From the NCBI GenBank assembly GCA_025934835.1, contig JAICWL010000007.1:1-60838 (forward strand): 60,838 nt of DNA, in the 5' to 3' direction. A program made the position numbers and the translations under genes. Below are positions 17,606 to 26,392 of this stretch, piece by piece (the first letter of the stretch is position 1; the number at the start of each line of letters is the position of its first letter). The stretch is from Fimbriimonadaceae bacterium (GTDB lineage: Bacteria; Armatimonadota; Fimbriimonadia; Fimbriimonadales; Fimbriimonadaceae). Under the pieces are notes generated by a model that did no database searches, had not been told where the DNA came from, and was given only the letters and a program-made list of their open reading frames with translations.

Positions 17606-18850
17606 ATGCGCCGACGAGCGGCCGCTGCGCCAGCCATGGAAAGGCTGCCTTTCTTGGAAGGGCTGAGAGGCTTGGCCGCGCTATATGTGGTGATCGGGCA
17701 CATCTGCTCGCTTTCGGATCCGAGCGCCCTCGCCGGCCAGGTCTCGCACGCTCCGGCTTGGCTTCAGCAAGTGATGGCGCCGTTCTCCTTCGGGCATCTG
17801 GCCGTCGCGGCGTTCATCGTGCTTTCAGGGTTCTGCCTCGAGCTTTCGCTGTTCACCGGCGGCAACGGCCGAGTGACGAACCTGAAGCGGTTCTTCGCGC
17901 GGAGGGCCAAGCGCATCCTGCCGGCGTACTACGCGTGCCTGGCTTGCTCGCTCGTGACGGTCGCCTTGGTGACCTCCAAGCAGGTCGGCATGCCGTTTTC
18001 GCTGTACCTGCCGGTAACCAGCGAGAGCGTGCTCGCGCACGTGCTGATGTTCCACAACTTCTCGCCGGACTGGATGTACAAGATCAACGGCGTGCTGTGG
18101 AGCATCGCGATCGAAGTGCAGCTTTACGTGGTGTTCCCTCTGCTCGCACTGACGCTGACAAGGCTGCGGCGGCGCTGGTTCGTGCTTGGAGCGTCGCTCC
18201 TCGCGGTCGCAGTCATCGTTTCGGTGCCGAACGCCGGCAAGCTGTATCCGTGGTACTTCACGCTGTTCGCGCTCGGCATGGCCGGCGCGCATCTCGCCTA
18301 TCGGCCGTCGCTTTCTCGCGGCCAGATGCCGGAGATCGCGCTCGTCACTTCGCTTCTGGCGCTCGGCGGGTGCGCTTGGGCTTGTTCGGCGCGGCAGCCG
18401 ATCTACGTTTGCGATGCGTTCGTAGGGGTCGCGGTCGCATCGATCATCTATGCCGGCGCGGTGGCCCCGCACGGGAAGGTTGTTCGGGCCCTATCTTGGA
18501 AGCCGATCGTCGCGCTGGGCGGATTCTCGTACAGCCTATATCTGATGCACCACCCGATCTTGCAGCTTCTGTATTCGATACGGCCTGCATCGGTGGCCGA
18601 TTCTCCGGCGATCTTCTGGTACTTGCTGGCGCTCATGCCGATCGTTCTGATGGTCAGCAAGCTCTTCTCGCTGGCGTTCGAGAAGCCGTTTATGCACAGC
18701 AGTCTCAAGCAAAGCCAGTCGAGGGGGTCCGAGGGTTACGCACCGGTATCGCTGCCCTTGCGTGTTGCCGCCGTCGCCGGCCGCAAGCCCGCTTCCCCTC
18801 TTTCTATGGCTCTCGTGCGGGAGCGGGAAACCGCCGAAAGCGCGGCCTGA
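17606..18850 (+). CDS. Acyltransferase 3 family membrane protein
   Basis: Membrane-bound O-acyltransferase of 414 residues that transfers acyl groups to exported carbohydrates such as polysaccharide or peptidoglycan. It has the family start FLEGLRGLAALYVVIGHI with the conserved Arg and His, about ten hydrophobic segments, an RRAKRILPAYYACL motif and SYSLYLMHHPIL near the end. The cytosolic C-terminal 50 residues are basic and not part of the domain. The frame is open far upstream to 16964, but ATG 17606 is the first start that gives a sensible N-terminus and clears the divergent PrcB_C gene. Confidence 0.9.
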   Translation: MRRRAAAAPAMERLPFLEGLRGLAALYVVIGHICSLSDPSALAGQVSHAPAWLQQVMAPFSFGHLAVAAFIVLSGFCLELSLFTGGNGRVTNLKRFFARRAKRILPAYYACLACSLVTVALVTSKQVGMPFSLYLPVTSESVLAHVLMFHNFSPDWMYKINGVLWSIAIEVQLYVVFPLLALTLTRLRRRWFVLGASLLAVAVIVSVPNAGKLYPWYFTLFALGMAGAHLAYRPSLSRGQMPEIALVTSLLALGGCAWACSARQPIYVCDAFVGVAVASIIYAGAVAPHGKVVRALSWKPIVALGGFSYSLYLMHHPILQLLYSIRPASVADSPAIFWYLLALMPIVLMVSKLFSLAFEKPFMHSSLKQSQSRGSEGYAPVSLPLRVAAVAGRKPASPLSMALVRERETAESAA

Positions 18851-19042
18851 CGAATCGTTCTGCACCCGGGACGGCCGTCGACCCAGAGCGGCAGTCGGGC
18901 CGAAGTAGTTCGGATCCCAAACGCGTCGATCCCTGTGAGCAAAGCTCGCGGGCGGCGCTCGGCGGGATGTGAGGTCGGCCGGCTCCCGAAGCAGTACCAA
19001 GTAATTCTGCCAGGTTTTAGGTTTGATGTTGGGGTTTTGAGC

Positions 19043-19055
19043 GGGGGGGGATAAT
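19043..19055 (+). promoter_or_regulatory. G8 tract adjoining a possible -10 element
   Basis: A run of eight G (19043-19050) runs directly into GATAAT (19050-19055), a plausible -10 box seven bases before the ATG at 19062. TTGATG at 19023 could be a -35, though the spacing is then 21. If the -10 is real, the transcript of the next gene would be leaderless. The homopolymer could make promoter spacing variable. The 211-base gap from 18851 to 19061 holds nothing else I recognise. Confidence 0.3.
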
Positions 19056-19061
19056 GTATCC

Positions 19062-19616
19062 ATGAGCCTCAGACCTCGTTCACGGTCGCAAGGCCAGTAC
19101 GTCCGCCTCGTGCGAGGGGGACCATTCCACGCCTTGCCGTGCAACCGTGTCAGTTCAATCTGTAGGCGCTGCATCCATTTTATAGCACTGCCGATGGCAA
19201 CTATCGGCAGTCAGGGATGCTCGATGTCGGCTCCCAGGACTGCAGATTCGATCGTCGTGCCCTTGGCGGTACCCATCGGAACGAAGGTAAACGTGGCAAA
19301 AGACGCAGTGATGCCGAACCGGTACGTGCTAGTCATGGTCAGCGACTGTGAAAGCTGTAGCGCCGACGTGCTGAAGCTCAGCAGCCTACCGCGTGAAATG
19401 CCGAAGGTTGTTCTGACTATTCATCCGGAATTAAAGAAAAGGCTGGCCGCGCAGTGGAAAGGATGTGCCGTTAAGAGTGATCCTGAGATGAAGTTGCTCC
19501 CGTCGTTCTGCTATCGGGTAACGCCGCAACTGATTCTTGTAAATCACGGCCTCGTGGCGGACTCGGCCATCGGGGCGGCTGAGTCATCTCAGAAGTGGAG
19601 GGCATGGAACGGATGA
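19062..19616 (+). CDS. Thioredoxin-fold-like protein
   Basis: A 184-residue protein. Its C-terminal 130 residues resemble a thioredoxin fold: VLVMVSDCESC (CxxC active-site-like motif near residue 95-105) and later RVTPQLILVNHGLV, where TP would be the cis-proline. The N-terminal 54 residues are Arg- and Cys-rich and look poorly structured, so ATG 19224 (MSAPRTADS) is a real alternative start. In that case the hairpin at 19187 would lie in the leader. Its TGA overlaps the ATG of the pseudopilin gene. A thiol-disulfide role is inferred from motifs only; family membership needs a profile search. Confidence 0.6.
   Translation: MSLRPRSRSQGQYVRLVRGGPFHALPCNRVSSICRRCIHFIALPMATIGSQGCSMSAPRTADSIVVPLAVPIGTKVNVAKDAVMPNRYVLVMVSDCESCSADVLKLSSLPREMPKVVLTIHPELKKRLAAQWKGCAVKSDPEMKLLPSFCYRVTPQLILVNHGLVADSAIGAAESSQKWRAWNG
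19187..19211 (+). other. 9-bp hairpin near alternative start of thioredoxin-like gene
   Basis: ACTGCCGAT-N7-ATCGGCAGT is a perfect inverted repeat. It lies 12 bases upstream of the alternative start ATG 19224. If that is the true start, the hairpin would be a leader element; otherwise it is inside the coding sequence. Confidence 0.4.
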
Positions 19617-20197
19617 GAAGAGCATTTTCACTGGTCGAGCTCATGACCTGCATCGCAATTTTGCTGGTCGTAGCGGCCATCAGCTTTCCTGTGTTTGGAG
19701 CGGCAAAGAGGTGGTCGCGGCGGTCGGCGGCGGTCAGCAACCTCCACCAGCTGTACCTCGCAGTCGCCCTTTACCGAAGTGAGCAAGGAGGCGACGGGAT
19801 CTATGGCGACCCGGCCGCCATGGGCATTCCAACAGACAGCGACGCCTTTCCCTCGCCGTACGATCGATTCATTAAGCCGATAGAAAACCTCACTCTAAGT
19901 CCGTGCGGATTGAATACGAGCTGGTACCGGAAGGAGTCGTGGGAAGTCTCTGGCCCGGTGGAAGATGTCACTTACAGGCCAAATGACCGTGCATCTTACG
20001 CGGCATATTCACGGGTTTACCGAGATAACAGCTTGTTATTCTACGATGTGAACTGCGACGATCCGGGGACTCCGATTTACAATCCTTACTTCGTGCATCG
20101 TGGCTTGGCCGTGCTGCTCGAAGGGCAACTCGTCCAACTTTACAAGCCGGGCATTATGCTCGGAAACGACGCTTGGTGGTCGACACCGGGAGGATAG
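19613..20197 (+). CDS. Prepilin-type pseudopilin
   Basis: A 194-residue protein with a type IV prepilin signal: basic leader MRRA, then FSLVELMTCIAILLVVAAIS with Glu at position +5. The cleavage site is Ala-Phe rather than the usual Gly-Phe. The rest is a soluble domain containing YRSEQGGDGIYGDP, typical of Armatimonadota/Planctomycete-style type II pseudopilins. ATG 19613 overlaps the TGA of the upstream gene (ATGA), so translation is coupled. It ends with TAG, followed in the same frame by the next gene. Confidence 0.8.
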   Translation: MRRAFSLVELMTCIAILLVVAAISFPVFGAAKRWSRRSAAVSNLHQLYLAVALYRSEQGGDGIYGDPAAMGIPTDSDAFPSPYDRFIKPIENLTLSPCGLNTSWYRKESWEVSGPVEDVTYRPNDRASYAAYSRVYRDNSLLFYDVNCDDPGTPIYNPYFVHRGLAVLLEGQLVQLYKPGIMLGNDAWWSTPGG

Positions 20198-20200
20198 TCA

Positions 20201-20530
20201 CTGCGTATAACACAGGGTGTTAGAAGAGCAGCGTTTGCGGGAGTGGGTCTTGTCTGGTCGGCGTGGGTCGCCGCGACTCCGATCATCCAAGAGAACCTTG
20301 GGAATCCGAGCTATACGAACTGCCCGCAGCCGCTTTACGGCTGCAACATCTACCTTTCCGAGATTGGGCCGATCAACCCGTTCTGCTGCAGCGAGACGGC
20401 AACCTCATGTACTGAGTACAGCGTCGAGACCTGGCAGTGCGAAGCTGGAGGCACCGGGTACAAGAACTTCAAGACAAGCTGGGGTCCGACGGCCGGCTTC
20501 AATTGCGGGACGGGCCCTGCTTGCTTCTAG
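20201..20530 (+). CDS. Small exported cysteine-rich protein (CTG start proposed)
   Basis: A 109-residue protein of unknown function with eight cysteines in its mature part (for example NPFCCSETATSC and NCGTGPAC). The first conventional start, GTG 20243, would cut into the hydrophobic segment. A strong GGGAGGA at 20188-20194 sits seven bases before CTG 20201, and starting there gives a full signal peptide (basic RITQGVRR then AAFAGVGLVWSAWVAAT). I therefore propose CTG. It lies in the same frame as the pseudopilin, separated only by TAG and TCA. Disulfides formed with help from the upstream thioredoxin-like protein are a plausible inference. Confidence 0.6.
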   Translation: MRITQGVRRAAFAGVGLVWSAWVAATPIIQENLGNPSYTNCPQPLYGCNIYLSEIGPINPFCCSETATSCTEYSVETWQCEAGGTGYKNFKTSWGPTAGFNCGTGPACF

Positions 20531-21156
20531 GTTCCAAGAAGACTCGTTGGACGCTCGCGGGCCTTGGTGTCGTTGTGCTGCTGGCGCTGATCCTTTGGTA
20601 TTCGCGCCCGCAGACCCCCAGAACCGTTGCCATCGCCGTGCTCCACGCTTATGAATCTGGTCGAGCGAGCGCCCTTTGGCCCTACATCCCGCCAGAGGAA
20701 AAGCGCGCCTACGGCCTGACGCCCGAAAAGCTGCGGACTCTGATGGACGACTCGGGGTTTGGGTCGGCCGCCGTTCCGCAAGGCCAAATCATGATCCAAG
20801 AGGATGAGTCAGCGGGATCAGCGGTGGCGTCTCGCTGGTACAGGATTCCGGGCGTTTCCCATCCGTGTCTCTTTGCCACCTACGCCGAGTATCGGGGGCC
20901 AGGGGTGATAGGCGCGAAAGACGCCTTGACGACGCTGCTGTATGCAGGGTTCTACATCGCCGGTTCGAGGCAAGGAGATGTTCCCAAGCCACTCGCACTG
21001 CTCCGCGGCGCAACCCTCGAGTTTCGAACTCTGGAGCGGGCCGGCATTTCGGGCGTGTGGAGCGATTCGTCCAACTCGCTTGTGCCTTGGCCAGAGCTCA
21101 TCGAGCAGTTGGCGTCGAGGTACGAGCGCTATAAATCGGACGCATCCCGACGGTAG
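20521..21156 (+). CDS. Unrecognised membrane-anchored protein
   Basis: A 211-residue protein with one N-terminal membrane segment (WTLAGLGVVVLLALILW, residues 10-27) and a soluble domain that I do not recognise, presumably outside the membrane. TTG 20521 overlaps the end of the Cys-rich gene by ten bases and places the membrane helix right at the N-terminus; the frame is open to 20437. It is the last gene of the four-gene cluster, with 123 bases before the hexosaminidase gene. Confidence 0.6.
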   Translation: MLLGSKKTRWTLAGLGVVVLLALILWYSRPQTPRTVAIAVLHAYESGRASALWPYIPPEEKRAYGLTPEKLRTLMDDSGFGSAAVPQGQIMIQEDESAGSAVASRWYRIPGVSHPCLFATYAEYRGPGVIGAKDALTTLLYAGFYIAGSRQGDVPKPLALLRGATLEFRTLERAGISGVWSDSSNSLVPWPELIEQLASRYERYKSDASRR

Positions 21157-21279
21157 AATTTGAGCGCTCTCGTCCGAGATGCTCGGCGCATTTCGCGATA
21201 AGCGGTAAGCCGCTCGACCGCAAATGCCGAGCCGGCGGCGGACGCGAAAGCATCCGGCGCAATTGAAAGGTGGCTATCG

Positions 21280-23118
21280 GTGTGCTCAATTCCGGCTCCT
21301 TCGTTGGCCACCCCTCTTGCCGGCGATGCTTGTCCGCTCGGGCCGATTCGAGCGACTGCGGGAGCAGGCGTGCCGTGCGCCGAGTCGCTGCTGGAGCTTG
21401 CCGACCGTTGGCTGCAAGTTGGTCCCTGCCTGGTAGAGCTTGCCGTGCGGCCCGAGCTGCCCCGGGAGCACTATCGGCTGGTGATCGAGCCCAGCGGGAC
21501 CCTCTTGGAGGCATCCGAGCGCGAGGGGTTCTTGCACGGGCTCCAGACCCTGAGACAGCTCTGTTGGAGCGGCGAGATGCTAGCACCGATGCAGATCGAC
21601 GACGGGCCGAGATTCAGGTGGCGCGGCTTGATGCTCGACTCGGCCCGGCATTTCCAAAGCCCGGGGCGCATCCGCTGGATTCTCGAGATGATGTCCGCGC
21701 TCAAGATGAACGTGCTGCACTGGCACCTCACCGACGACCAAGCATGGCGCCTGGAGATCGAGCGATATCCCCGGCTAGTCGAGGTGGCCTCGAAGAGACC
21801 GTATGGCGAGCCCGACGCGAGCGGTTTCTACACCCGGGAGGACGCGCGCAGTATCGTCGAAGCGGCTCGCGTGCTGGGGATCCGCATCGTGCCGGAAATC
21901 GAAATGCCGGCGCACTCGACCGCAGCGATGGGCGCCTATCCCGAGCTGACTTGTACCGGAGAACCGGCGCCGCCGACAGGGACCGGCTTGTCGACATTCA
22001 CCGCATCGACCGGAAAGCGGATCTATTGCGCGGGAAACGAGCGGTCGTTCGAATTCATCTTCGGGGTGCTGGACGAGGTCATGGAGATATTCGATTCCCC
22101 GGTGATCCATATCGGTGGCGACGAGCGGCCAGAGGGAATTTGGAGCGCGTGCCCGAAGTGCAGGGCCGTGATGGCGCGCGAAGGTTTGGCCTCCGAAAGC
22201 GCGCTTCAGCACTGGTTTATGAACCGCGTCTCGGAATATGTTCGCTCAAAGGGCCGCCGAAGCATGGCCTGGACGCCAACCGTCGAGCATGGCATTCTGC
22301 GGGGACAGATCGTGCAGGATTGGTTCTTCGGCGTGGCTCCGGCTGCGGTGGCTGCCGGCGCGGAAGTGGTGAACTCCCACGACCGGTTCACTTACTTCGA
22401 TTACCCGAACTTCCCCGGTAGGCAGAAGCCCGGCTGGATGCCCGATCTCCCACTCGAAATGGCGTATGCGTTCGATCCTGGAGAGGAATCCGGGCGGGTG
22501 CTCGGCTCCGAGTGCTGCCTGTGGACGGAGATGATCGAGGATGAGGATATTTCTGCCGCGCTGTTTCCGCGGATGATGGCGTTCTCGGAAGCGATGTGGA
22601 GTCCGGCGGGGCGGGAGCTCGAGGATTTTCAACGGCGGCTCGGCTCGCTGGGGCCGTTCTTCTCCCAGCTTGGGGTGGAGTTCGCCAAGCCGTACGGCAT
22701 TCGGGCCTTGCCGGGCAGGCGGGCGATGACGAATATAGCGCCCGAGGGCCCCTTCGTGCCGGACGCGGCCGTCGACGGCAAGTTCACCACCTATTTCTGG
22801 TCCGCCGATCCGCCGGTGGCGGGAAGCACGTTCGACCTTGTGCTGGATGCGCCCGTGGAGGTTTGCGGAACGCGGCTGATGACCGGTTCGGACTGGCAGC
22901 CGAACGACGTCCTGCACGGCGGGTTGCTGCAGGTTTCGAACGATGGCGAGAATTTCGAGACCGTCGGCGAGATTCGCGGTGCGGTCACCGAGGCATCGTT
23001 TCCGCGGCGGAGCCTGCTGGTCATCCGAGCGAAGCTCGTTGCCGACAACCCCACGCGCCTGGCAATCCGGGACTTCCGCCCGCTAGCCGAAGACTCTCAT
23101 CGAGGGCAGCGCCGGTAG
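21280..23118 (+). CDS. Beta-N-acetylhexosaminidase, GH20
   Basis: Glycoside hydrolase family 20 enzyme of 612 residues that removes terminal N-acetylhexosamine from chitin-like or peptidoglycan-derived sugars. An N-terminal GH20b-like domain covers about 1-105, the TIM barrel about 110-460 (FRWRGLMLDSARHF; MNVLHWHLTDDQAWR) and the catalytic Asp-Glu pair is in HIGGDE (about 277-282). A C-terminal discoidin-like (F5/8 C) domain spans about 500-600. The start is GTG 21280; no clear signal peptide is visible, so the enzyme may be cytoplasmic or the start may be wrong. Confidence 0.92.
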   Translation: MCSIPAPSLATPLAGDACPLGPIRATAGAGVPCAESLLELADRWLQVGPCLVELAVRPELPREHYRLVIEPSGTLLEASEREGFLHGLQTLRQLCWSGEMLAPMQIDDGPRFRWRGLMLDSARHFQSPGRIRWILEMMSALKMNVLHWHLTDDQAWRLEIERYPRLVEVASKRPYGEPDASGFYTREDARSIVEAARVLGIRIVPEIEMPAHSTAAMGAYPELTCTGEPAPPTGTGLSTFTASTGKRIYCAGNERSFEFIFGVLDEVMEIFDSPVIHIGGDERPEGIWSACPKCRAVMAREGLASESALQHWFMNRVSEYVRSKGRRSMAWTPTVEHGILRGQIVQDWFFGVAPAAVAAGAEVVNSHDRFTYFDYPNFPGRQKPGWMPDLPLEMAYAFDPGEESGRVLGSECCLWTEMIEDEDISAALFPRMMAFSEAMWSPAGRELEDFQRRLGSLGPFFSQLGVEFAKPYGIRALPGRRAMTNIAPEGPFVPDAAVDGKFTTYFWSADPPVAGSTFDLVLDAPVEVCGTRLMTGSDWQPNDVLHGGLLQVSNDGENFETVGEIRGAVTEASFPRRSLLVIRAKLVADNPTRLAIRDFRPLAEDSHRGQRR

Positions 23119-23150
23119 GCCGAATTCCGCATAGCGCCAAGCCGGACGCT

Positions 23151-23474
23151 TCAGAGGCCTTTCGGCATGAGCCGGCGACGTGTGTGCACGTTCAGGTAGC
23201 GGAAGCCATCGCTCAGGCTGCGGATCTCCCGCTCGACGCCCTTCGGGATCAAAACGGCGTGGCCCTCGGCCAGATCGAACCGTTCCTCACCGATCATCGC
23301 TTCGCCGCGACCGCCCAACACGATCATCAGCACGTCGACTTCGTCGTTTATGTGTCTGCCTATCGTGTGTCCGTCGCTCCAAGAAAGCAGCGTGAAGTTC
23401 AGGTCGGCGCTGGCGCCGCCAAGCACCGGTCCGTCGCCTTTCGCCGCTTGGTTCAGATCGTAGCGCTCAGCCAT
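23151..23474 (-). CDS. Cupin-domain protein
   Basis: Single-domain cupin of 107 residues. The conserved barrel motif 1 is partly degenerate (GHTIGRHINDEVDVLMIVLGG has His and Glu residues) and motif 2 reads EGHAVLIPKGVEREI. Metal ligands therefore look incomplete. No substrate can be assigned. It starts at ATG 23474, eight bases inside the end of the hemerythrin-like gene, so the two are co-translated. Confidence 0.8.
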   Translation of the reverse strand: MAERYDLNQAAKGDGPVLGGASADLNFTLLSWSDGHTIGRHINDEVDVLMIVLGGRGEAMIGEERFDLAEGHAVLIPKGVEREIRSLSDGFRYLNVHTRRRLMPKGL

Positions 23475-23925
23475 CGCTCCTACGTCGCTTGACCAGTTCT
23501 GCGCGCCTCGCGTTCCGTGGCAACTCGGCTCTGCGATCCTCCAGCGCGGCCGTTTCGCGTTCGAGCCAGTCGAAATCCTCTGGTGTTGCTCTCGATTCGA
23601 TTGCTGGGAACAAGCTGCGCTCCTCCCAGCGGATATGATCGTTCAGCAGCTTGCCAAGGGTCGTAGCCTGCGCCGGAGTCCCGTTTTCGGCCAGCGCGCC
23701 GATGCGCTTGTGCTCGTCGATGAGCCGCTCGAGCTCGCCGGGCAGGCAAAGGCGCCCCAACAGCCGCTCCTCTTCATCGAAGTGATCCTTCATCTCTTCC
23801 CGCCACAGCTCGGCAAACTCGAGTAGCGCCTCCTCCGGCGCGAGTCCCTGGCTCAGCTTGCGCGCAGCGAAGAGCCCGCCGTTATGGTCTCGCGAGAACG
23901 GCTCCAAGGCGGGGTGGCGTTTCAT
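23467..23925 (-). CDS. Hemerythrin HHE-domain protein
   Basis: Di-iron four-helix protein of 152 residues. Ligands expected of an HHE protein are seen in FSRDHNGGL, DHFDEEERLL, LIDEHKRIG and LLNDHIRWEERSLFP. Such proteins bind oxygen or NO or help iron-sulfur repair. ATG 23925 overlaps the TGA of the upstream beta-helix gene (ATGA); the longer open frame to 24081 lies inside that gene. Its stop overlaps the start of the cupin gene. Confidence 0.88.
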   Translation of the reverse strand: MKRHPALEPFSRDHNGGLFAARKLSQGLAPEEALLEFAELWREEMKDHFDEEERLLGRLCLPGELERLIDEHKRIGALAENGTPAQATTLGKLLNDHIRWEERSLFPAIESRATPEDFDWLERETAALEDRRAELPRNARRAELVKRRRSDG

Positions 23926-26270
23926 TCCCTTGGCTTGAGATCGAGCTTGAGCGCGGCGTAGCCGTCGATCTGAAAATGCTCCACCCGGATGGGATGTCTC
24001 CCGCCTAGGCGCAGGTTCGCGGTGTACTCGGTCGGGCCCTGATAGTGCCAGGCATCGATCACCTTCTTGCCGTCCACCCAAACCCGCGCGCCGTCGTCGG
24101 TGGTCAGCTCCAGCTTGTAATCGCCGGGAGAAACGGTGAACGAACCTTCGGCCACGGTCGCATAATGGTCGTTTGGCAGTTCGCGCGTGAATGCGGAGCC
24201 CGCGAAATCCAGCCGGTCGGTGCTGAGCGACTGGACGGGGCTGTGCGCCTCAGCCTGCTGCAGGGCATTCTCATCGGGTGCCGCGTGCGGGTCCGCCGGG
24301 TTTGCCGACTTCGACCACCGGTAGAACCTCACCTTCCAATCGATCGGCGCGAAGAACCGGCTGTAAGCGAACTTCACCGCTTTCCCGGCCGGTGTCACGA
24401 TTCCTCGGTAGTCTGTGGTCGCTTTACCCACATATTCCATGGCGATCTCAGTCTTGCCCGCCTTCCCCTTGGGCAGATCGACGTCGATATAGCCGGGAAC
24501 TTGGCCGCTCTTCGCGGAGACTTTGCCCACGTTGACGGTGTGCGCGAGCCTCCACTTGCCCTTGGGGCCCAGGATTTCGAACCGCTTCTTGCCGTTCGGC
24601 AGGTCTCCCCTCGGCCAAAGGAGAGGCCGCTTGAAGTCGTATGGCCCCCACTGATCTATCAGGATGTATCGCCATCCACGGAGAGTGCCCTTGGGCAAGA
24701 AGGCGTTCTGTCCGCCAGGCAGAGGTCTTTCCGCAAGCTCGAGGATGTCGGAACCGAACAAGACCGTGGACTTGTCTGGGGAGAGCCTAGCCTCGACGGT
24801 GCTCACCGTGCCAGTGGCGAACATAGCATAAGGGTCCCACGGCACCTCGTCGAACCGCGCGACGTACTCTGCGGGACTCACGACCGGCCCGGGGTTCAGA
24901 CTGCTAGCGGTCGGCAACGGCTTACCGGGAGATACGATGGAACTATCGTTGACCAAGCCCGACACTTTTTCACCGACGCGAAGGCTCTCACCGGAATGGT
25001 CGATTTGATTACCATACAGCAAGACGGTGTCGGATTGCTGTATGTCGAGGGCTCTCGTGAATTCGTTGTCGAAGTGGTTGTCCGCGAGACTCCAGTCGTG
25101 ACTCCTGGTGTCCCGCTTCTTCGCGTATACCCAGTTGGGGTCTTCGCCCGGGTTGGCCCAGATGTGCACTCCCACGTTGTCTCGGTAAAAGGTGTTTTGC
25201 ACGATGGAGTCGTTCTGTCCGTGCTCCCAAGCTATGGCCTCGTCGTTGAACCCGAACACGTTCTTCGTCACCGCGGAATCCCAGCTATAGCCGCCCCACA
25301 TCCCGTGCCAGCAATCGAGCACCTTGTTCCCAAGGAAACTATTTCGCGAGAATGTGGCCTCGATGCCGTTCGTCGGGGCATGGCTAAAATCGTTCCCGCA
25401 CACCAGGTTATCGTTGCAGCCCCCCTGGCCGGTGTCCATCGTCGTCTGGCCCGCCCATAGAAAGAAGCCGTCGCCGCCGTGCGTCACCGAGTTGAAGGCG
25501 AACACGTTGTGCGAAGACTGCTCGAAGATCAGAATGCCGGCGCTGTCCTGGCCCCGGTTGTACACGCCGTAGGAGAATCCCCGCACGTCCCAATCGACCT
25601 TGTTGTGCATGATGCGGTTGCTGCTGGAGCGGTACATGCCGATGCCGAGACCGCTATTGAACGAGAAATCGTTGTTCCAGACCAAGCCGTTGTCGCATTG
25701 GGTGAGCATCAGACCGCACTGCCCACCCTGGACTTTGCATCCCTTAACTTCGAAATGGTCGCAACCGCGCAGGTAGATTCCGGCGCCATACCGCAGCCAT
25801 TCGTCGTTCTCGTTGTGGTGATAGCTCTGCCAGTCGCTTTCGTCCTCCTTTTCCAACGTGCTGTGCAGGTGCTGCTTCCAGTTGTAGGAAAAGTCGCAGT
25901 TCAGAAGGCGCAGCCGCTTGCAGCCCCTGGCCAGCAGCCCTACCTTATAGCCGCGCACATGGAGGTTTTCGATTGTGACGTCATTGCCGCTGACTTCTAT
26001 CCCGAGCCCTTTACGCTGGTCCGGCTCGACCGTCTGCGGCGAGCCTTGGAGCGTCGAACCGCCAAAGTCGACGGTGATGTTGTTCCCGCGAACCATGACC
26101 GGCGCATGAAGCACCGGAATCGTCTCGCCTCCAGCCTGCTTCGAGCCTTCGGGCGAGGGCAAGACGGCCAGACGCCTGGTAAATGTCGCGCTCCGAGTGA
26201 TCATGGAAGGAATCCGCTGGCCAGGAGCATGTTGGGAGAGGACGGCGGCAAAGGCAATGGCAAGAAGCAT
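23922..26270 (-). CDS. Secreted right-handed beta-helix protein with PA14-like C-terminus
   Basis: Exported 782-residue protein. A signal peptide ([18 protein letters not shown]) is followed by a long beta-helix region (about 55-420) made of Asn-rich rungs such as NRIMHNKV and [12 protein letters not shown], as in NosD/pectate-lyase-like proteins. A linker follows (about 430-640). The C-terminal domain (about 690-780) has [17 protein letters not shown] and IRVEHFQ, the mark of a PA14 carbohydrate-binding domain. It probably binds or cleaves a polysaccharide; no catalytic set can be named. It is divergent from glycerol kinase and coupled to hemerythrin and cupin genes, an odd operon. Confidence 0.85.
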   Translation of the reverse strand: MLLAIAFAAVLSQHAPGQRIPSMITRSATFTRRLAVLPSPEGSKQAGGETIPVLHAPVMVRGNNITVDFGGSTLQGSPQTVEPDQRKGLGIEVSGNDVTIENLHVRGYKVGLLARGCKRLRLLNCDFSYNWKQHLHSTLEKEDESDWQSYHHNENDEWLRYGAGIYLRGCDHFEVKGCKVQGGQCGLMLTQCDNGLVWNNDFSFNSGLGIGMYRSSSNRIMHNKVDWDVRGFSYGVYNRGQDSAGILIFEQSSHNVFAFNSVTHGGDGFFLWAGQTTMDTGQGGCNDNLVCGNDFSHAPTNGIEATFSRNSFLGNKVLDCWHGMWGGYSWDSAVTKNVFGFNDEAIAWEHGQNDSIVQNTFYRDNVGVHIWANPGEDPNWVYAKKRDTRSHDWSLADNHFDNEFTRALDIQQSDTVLLYGNQIDHSGESLRVGEKVSGLVNDSSIVSPGKPLPTASSLNPGPVVSPAEYVARFDEVPWDPYAMFATGTVSTVEARLSPDKSTVLFGSDILELAERPLPGGQNAFLPKGTLRGWRYILIDQWGPYDFKRPLLWPRGDLPNGKKRFEILGPKGKWRLAHTVNVGKVSAKSGQVPGYIDVDLPKGKAGKTEIAMEYVGKATTDYRGIVTPAGKAVKFAYSRFFAPIDWKVRFYRWSKSANPADPHAAPDENALQQAEAHSPVQSLSTDRLDFAGSAFTRELPNDHYATVAEGSFTVSPGDYKLELTTDDGARVWVDGKKVIDAWHYQGPTEYTANLRLGGRHPIRVEHFQIDGYAALKLDLKPRE

Positions 26271-26392
26271 CTAGAACGAGTTTAGCGCCCCGCGTCGCTG
26301 CGCTGTGGTGGGCGTCGAGGCTTTGGCGCGGCGCCGTAGGCTATCTTTCGATACTCCGGACTCGTCGCTCGACACTCCAAACTGATTTGTCA

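Noticed and set aside
20198-20242. Sequencing error joining pseudopilin and Cys-rich protein
   Set aside because: The same frame and single TAG raise the idea, but the good ribosome-binding site and signal peptide after the stop support a separate gene.
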